A stretch of 21,268 nucleotides of DNA, taken from the NCBI GenBank assembly GCA_016800925.1, contig JABCPU010000924.1, positions 1 to 21,268 on the forward strand, written 5' to 3'. The stretch's first letter is position 1. The number at the start of each line of letters is the position of its first letter. Both the position numbers and the translations under genes were made by a program. The notes beneath the pieces were generated by a model. It did no database searches. It saw only the letters and a list, made by a program, of their open reading frames with translations, and was not told the origin of the DNA. Source of the DNA: Suillus spraguei (taxonomy: Eukaryota; Basidiomycota; Agaricomycetes; Boletales; Suillaceae). Below are positions 18,775 through 21,268 of this stretch, piece after piece.

Positions 18775-19072
18775 CAAAGAGCACTCTGTTTTCTGGTCTG
18801 ATGGGATCAGCATTGAGAGATTTCTGTCATGTGGATATGGCCTGGTTATAAGTAATGTTGAACCAATCTTAGGACCAATAGATTTTCCATTAATTAAAAT
18901 GGTAAATGCTTTCTTTCCCAGGAATTGTAGTATTGTGTACCCAGGAAAGCAATTCATGCACCACCAGCAATCTGGCAAGCATATGTTGGGCGACCACTGC
19001 CCTGGCATTCTGATGCAGAGTTAATGCTTTCTGCTTCAGTGATTTTCTCCTTGAATTTTTCTCCTCTGCCAC

Positions 19073-19268
19073 TGTAAAGATACAACCTAACCTGGGCTGT
19101 AGATAAACTACCTCCTAAGTTAGTATGTGAGTCTTGCGCTCTGTCTAGTCTGCTTCACTTGTTAAACAAGAGTGTTTAACCCTAAAGGGGGATGCCTGTT
19201 AGTATAGTCAAGTTCGAGTCAAACCAATGTGCAAATATAGTGTCGTAGTCAGTGGTAGGTCGCCACGG
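19073..19268 (-). mobile_element. LTR 3'-end fragment in mosaic
   Basis: TGTAAAGATACAACCTAACC to about TCGCCACGG matches the reverse complement of the family's 3' end and is close to the 19923 copy. CCAC precedes it (19069-19072). It breaks off where a related plus-strand LTR begins. Confidence 0.85.
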
Positions 19269-19922
19269 TGTAGTAAGCAAAGTCACGCTGACCATCAAAC
19301 CCCCGTTTTTGACAAGTGTCTTGTTACTGTCTGCGGCTGCAACTGAAGAATTCCCCTATAGCAAGTATATAGCCTTTTCACTCCACTAAGGTGGAACCAT
19401 ATGTCTGCCGCAAACCCTTACCGAATCCTCACACCAATGCCCTCATGTCCCATCCAAATCCATCTAGATCCATTGGTGCGTAGTTATTTCGCTTCTGCTG
19501 TTACTAAATCAATGGCAGGATTTACCTTGCATCTTGAGTGGCTGCTACACGCTGTGTGCCTCTTAGTTAATACCCTGTGTATTTTCTTTCTCGCTACTGG
19601 ACTCACCTAATAATCTTGTATGCGCTCGAATATGTTAAAAAGACTCAACATACATACTGTTACTGTTACTTGCTGTTACATCCCTTCATTTGGACTTGGT
19701 ATCAGAATGCTCGCTAGTCACAATCTATTTGCCTTTGAAATTTTCTCCGTTTGAACCTCACTCATTGATCTAACCGCCGGTACCTTTACCGCTTGAAGTA
19801 CTGCGCAACTTTCGACTTCGCTACTCATAACTAGACTGCGGCCAGTAATCTCGCTGGGTTGCTACCTCTCTCACCAACTTTCTTGCTCGTACAGAGTTGC
19901 CGCTACCACTACCGCACTGCGG
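19269..19922 (+). mobile_element. Diverged LTR, plus orientation, in mosaic
   Basis: It begins TGTAGTAAGCAAAG, comparable with TGTAACGAACATAT, then CAAACCCCCGTTTTTGACA and CCATTGGTGCGTAGTT, which align with the 9260 LTR (TAAAACCCCATATTTTGACA, CCATTTGGTGCATAGTT). It keeps the ACCGCT-rich body up to CCGCTACCACT and lacks the 3' end. It is a distinct subfamily. Confidence 0.6.
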
Positions 19923-20220
19923 TGTAAAGATACAACCTAACCTGGGCTGTAGATAAACTACCTCCTAAGTTAGTATGTGTGGTCTTGCGCTCTGTCTAGT
20001 CTGCTTCACTTGCAAAACAAGAGTGTTCAACCCTAAAGGGGGATGCCTGTTAGTATCATCAAGTTTGAGTCCAACCAATGTGCGAATATAGCGTTGTAGT
20101 CAGCGGTAAGTTGCCATGGTCAGTGATGATGCCACCGGAACTAGCGTCGTATGTAGCGGTGCTACCGTGGTTGAGATAATACTTGTAAATGTAGCGTCGA
20201 GTGAGCAATAATGAGCGATT
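19923..20220 (-). mobile_element. LTR 3' part in mosaic
   Basis: TGTAAAGATACAACCTAACC through GGGGGATGCCTGTTAGTATC and GTCAGCGGTAAGTTGCC to about GAGTGAGCAATAATGAGCGA matches the 3' third of the 9260 LTR in reverse complement. Similarity is lost after about 20220. Confidence 0.8.
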
Positions 20221-20786
20221 AAGTCTGCTGCACAGTATTCCTTGTCCAATCGATATAGTCTGTCATTCCATAATAAATGTCTGTGCGCTTGTTAGCGCTA
20301 AACGTATGTAAGTGATGCCGTGTGGGCATGCGTTTGAAAGTGTGAAACTGATCACCGGATGAAACACAGGGTAAAACAGAGACTATTGTATGTGTGCGGT
20401 ATTCTTTTCTTTGTTTTTATGATCAAGTAATGAGGGTGGTATTAGCAAATGTCGGTGGCAGTAGGGTAATAAATGATGCCATTGTGTTTCCAATGGCAGG
20501 TATATGTGCTTGGGTCTTTGACACTTGACTTCTGGGGTTAGCTTCTTCATCTGCAATGGAAACCGCATGATCTATGTTCGTACTGCTGTAGCACTATGCA
20601 GGCGTGCGATGGCCTGCGGTACTGTGCGACAGTAGTTGGCAGACAACTAGGGGGTGGTAGGCTGCGCTTTGTCATCTGCCGCAAGAGCATATACCAGTAG
20701 CCAGTAATAAACCTTCTAGCCATGGTAAGGCTCGGAACACAGTATGGCCTGGTAAGACCATCATCTTTGCATACTAACGCAGCGGT
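20221..20786. other. Interval with LTR-like word use, no gene seen
   Basis: CpG is retained and words such as TGCGGTA and GTCGGTGG recall the LTR bodies, but no alignment to them could be made by eye. It may be the rest of an LTR subfamily or internal retroelement sequence. Confidence 0.35.
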
Positions 20787-21268
20787 CTACACATGGTGGT
20801 AGGCACATGCGGTCTGCGAGTTCAGCTGAATAGCTCCTGTGGTGAACATTTCTGTAGATGTCAGTGGTAAACGAGCAGTAACAGTTTGAGTGGTAAATGT
20901 TGCTTCTGCAGTATGCATTAACGCTTCTACTATACTATACCTTTCCAGTGATACTTCCATAACTTCTTTGCTATCAGCACTAGCAGTCTGCGGTACTTCA
21001 TCTTGAGAGCATTCAGGCTCTGTGACTGTCAAGAGTTCTGTCGGTAAAATGTCAGTGCTAACCAAGTCAATTGCCATTTTGTCTGTTTCTTCTAGCGAGC
21101 AGTATGTGTCGCTGTCTGTATAAATGGTGCAAAACACAGTGTTGTCAGTATAGCATGGTTCATCCTGGGACAAACTTTTGTCAAGCGCTTGGACTGGCAG
21201 AGATGCCGTATCCTCTGTGGTAGTGCCGTAGGTAGCATCATGCTGTCTGTACTTGGTGCCATTAATGA
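20787..21268 (-). CDS. Acidic Ser/Thr-rich open frame, partial at window edge
   Basis: The minus strand is open from the right edge to a stop at 20787, at least 160 codons without interruption, unlike the decayed frames elsewhere. It includes TTTEDTASLPVQALDKSLSQ, DEPCYTDNTVFCTIYTDSDT and EPECSQDEVPQTASADSKEV. It is rich in Thr, Ser, Glu and Asp, with no zinc knuckle, protease or polymerase motif. The start lies outside the window. Being next to a minus-strand LTR it could belong to the retroelement's internal region; a chance frame cannot be excluded. Confidence 0.35.
   Translation of the reverse strand, partial: INGTKYRQHDATYGTTTEDTASLPVQALDKSLSQDEPCYTDNTVFCTIYTDSDTYCSLEETDKMAIDLVSTDILPTELLTVTEPECSQDEVPQTASADSKEVMEVSLERYSIVEALMHTAEATFTTQTVTARLPLTSTEMFTTGAIQLNSQTACAYHHV

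Larger units (their letters stand above)
16341..19072 (-). pseudogene. G3, upstream part: spliced gene, recombinase-like C-terminal module
   Basis: From the LTR junction at 19072 the minus strand reads AEEKNSRRKSLKQKALTLHQ, GKSIGPKIGSTLLITRPYPH, NADPIRPENRVLF / EEGWSINHKVLLSPPDDLND, VRLPARWHEGQQPGLHFWSP, ISKNAILAIKPDLKATLQTK, PNICTNPAQRQVANQIKMKH, NEYPNFMIQVICGIICIHLG, RIYQCALYHSPPTTFNFLYE, LGGGLQMAEAILTSIAYGEE, ITAAKFSESLQQWNQDYFG, then WGLRYF-stop-Q and a NHSTTVNHNHYAVVQGNVPW segment. Four GT-AG introns restore frame. The final block (R-lacking YF[R]Q, then HSxxxxxxHYA) resembles the Arg/His/Tyr end of tyrosine-recombinase-like modules found before RecQ-like helicases in basidiomycetes; this is inference. 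About eight in-frame stops and several frameshifts show it is dead. Its 5' end was removed by the LTR at 19073. Confidence 0.6.

Noticed and set aside
128..19072. One giant LTR element bounded by the LTRs at 1-127 and 19073, both next to CCAC
   Set aside because: No gag-pol order, primer-binding site or polypurine tract lies inside the LTRs, and the interior is a stack of other elements. The shared CCAC fits the family's CC-type target sites.
19401..19610. Plus-strand 69-codon frame
   Set aside because: It lies wholly inside a diverged LTR body.

Overview
The window looks like repeat-dominated nuclear DNA from a filamentous fungus, most likely an agaricomycete (basidiomycete). The grounds are a KDZ-type transposase relic, a fragment resembling a TET/JBP dioxygenase (lineage-expanded families in these fungi), very short GT-AG introns (49-62 nt), and a dense stack of LTR, hAT-like and other TIR elements. 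No intact host gene, tRNA, rRNA or CRISPR array is visible. Almost all coding sequence is decayed: reading frames stay recognisable across exons but carry scattered TAG/TAA/TGA codons and frameshifts.

Layout. 1-127: end of a minus-strand LTR cut by the window edge. 867-1679: an 809-bp TIR element carrying a 60-bp minisatellite. 1892-3423: a nearly perfect inverted repeat (two 673-bp arms, 186-bp spacer) containing a broken coiled-coil gene, followed by a degenerate short tandem array (3424-3665). 4150-4640 (+): a fragment resembling the end of a TET/JBP 2OG-Fe(II) dioxygenase. 4662-6475 (-): a multi-exon pseudogene of an unrecognised family (called G2). 6539-8992: a three-level nest, a TIR element containing a hAT-like element (8-bp target duplication) containing a solo LTR (4-bp duplication). 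8998-11156: a second copy of the outer TIR family, with another solo LTR. 11344-12290 (+): a charged coiled-coil remnant and a clear KDZ transposase core. 12618-13890 and about 14704-16340: two copies of a purine-rich repeat (F2); the second is split by a short LTR and itself splits a minus-strand pseudogene (G3, 14171-19072) whose C-terminal part resembles a tyrosine-recombinase-like module. 19073-20220: an LTR mosaic in both orientations. 20787-21268 (-): an open acidic Ser/Thr-rich frame running off the window.

The parts do not form a working pathway; they record successive insertions. Relative age can be read from nesting and CpG content: the solo LTR at 9260-10209 is rich in CpG, while the sequence around it is nearly CpG-free and has Gln/Arg/Trp codons turned into stops, as expected for methylation-linked C-to-T decay. 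The most notable items are the long inverted repeat, the nested insertions with readable target duplications, the co-occurrence of KDZ and TET/JBP-like relics, and the two unrecognised spliced genes whose protein character survives well enough to search for living relatives.
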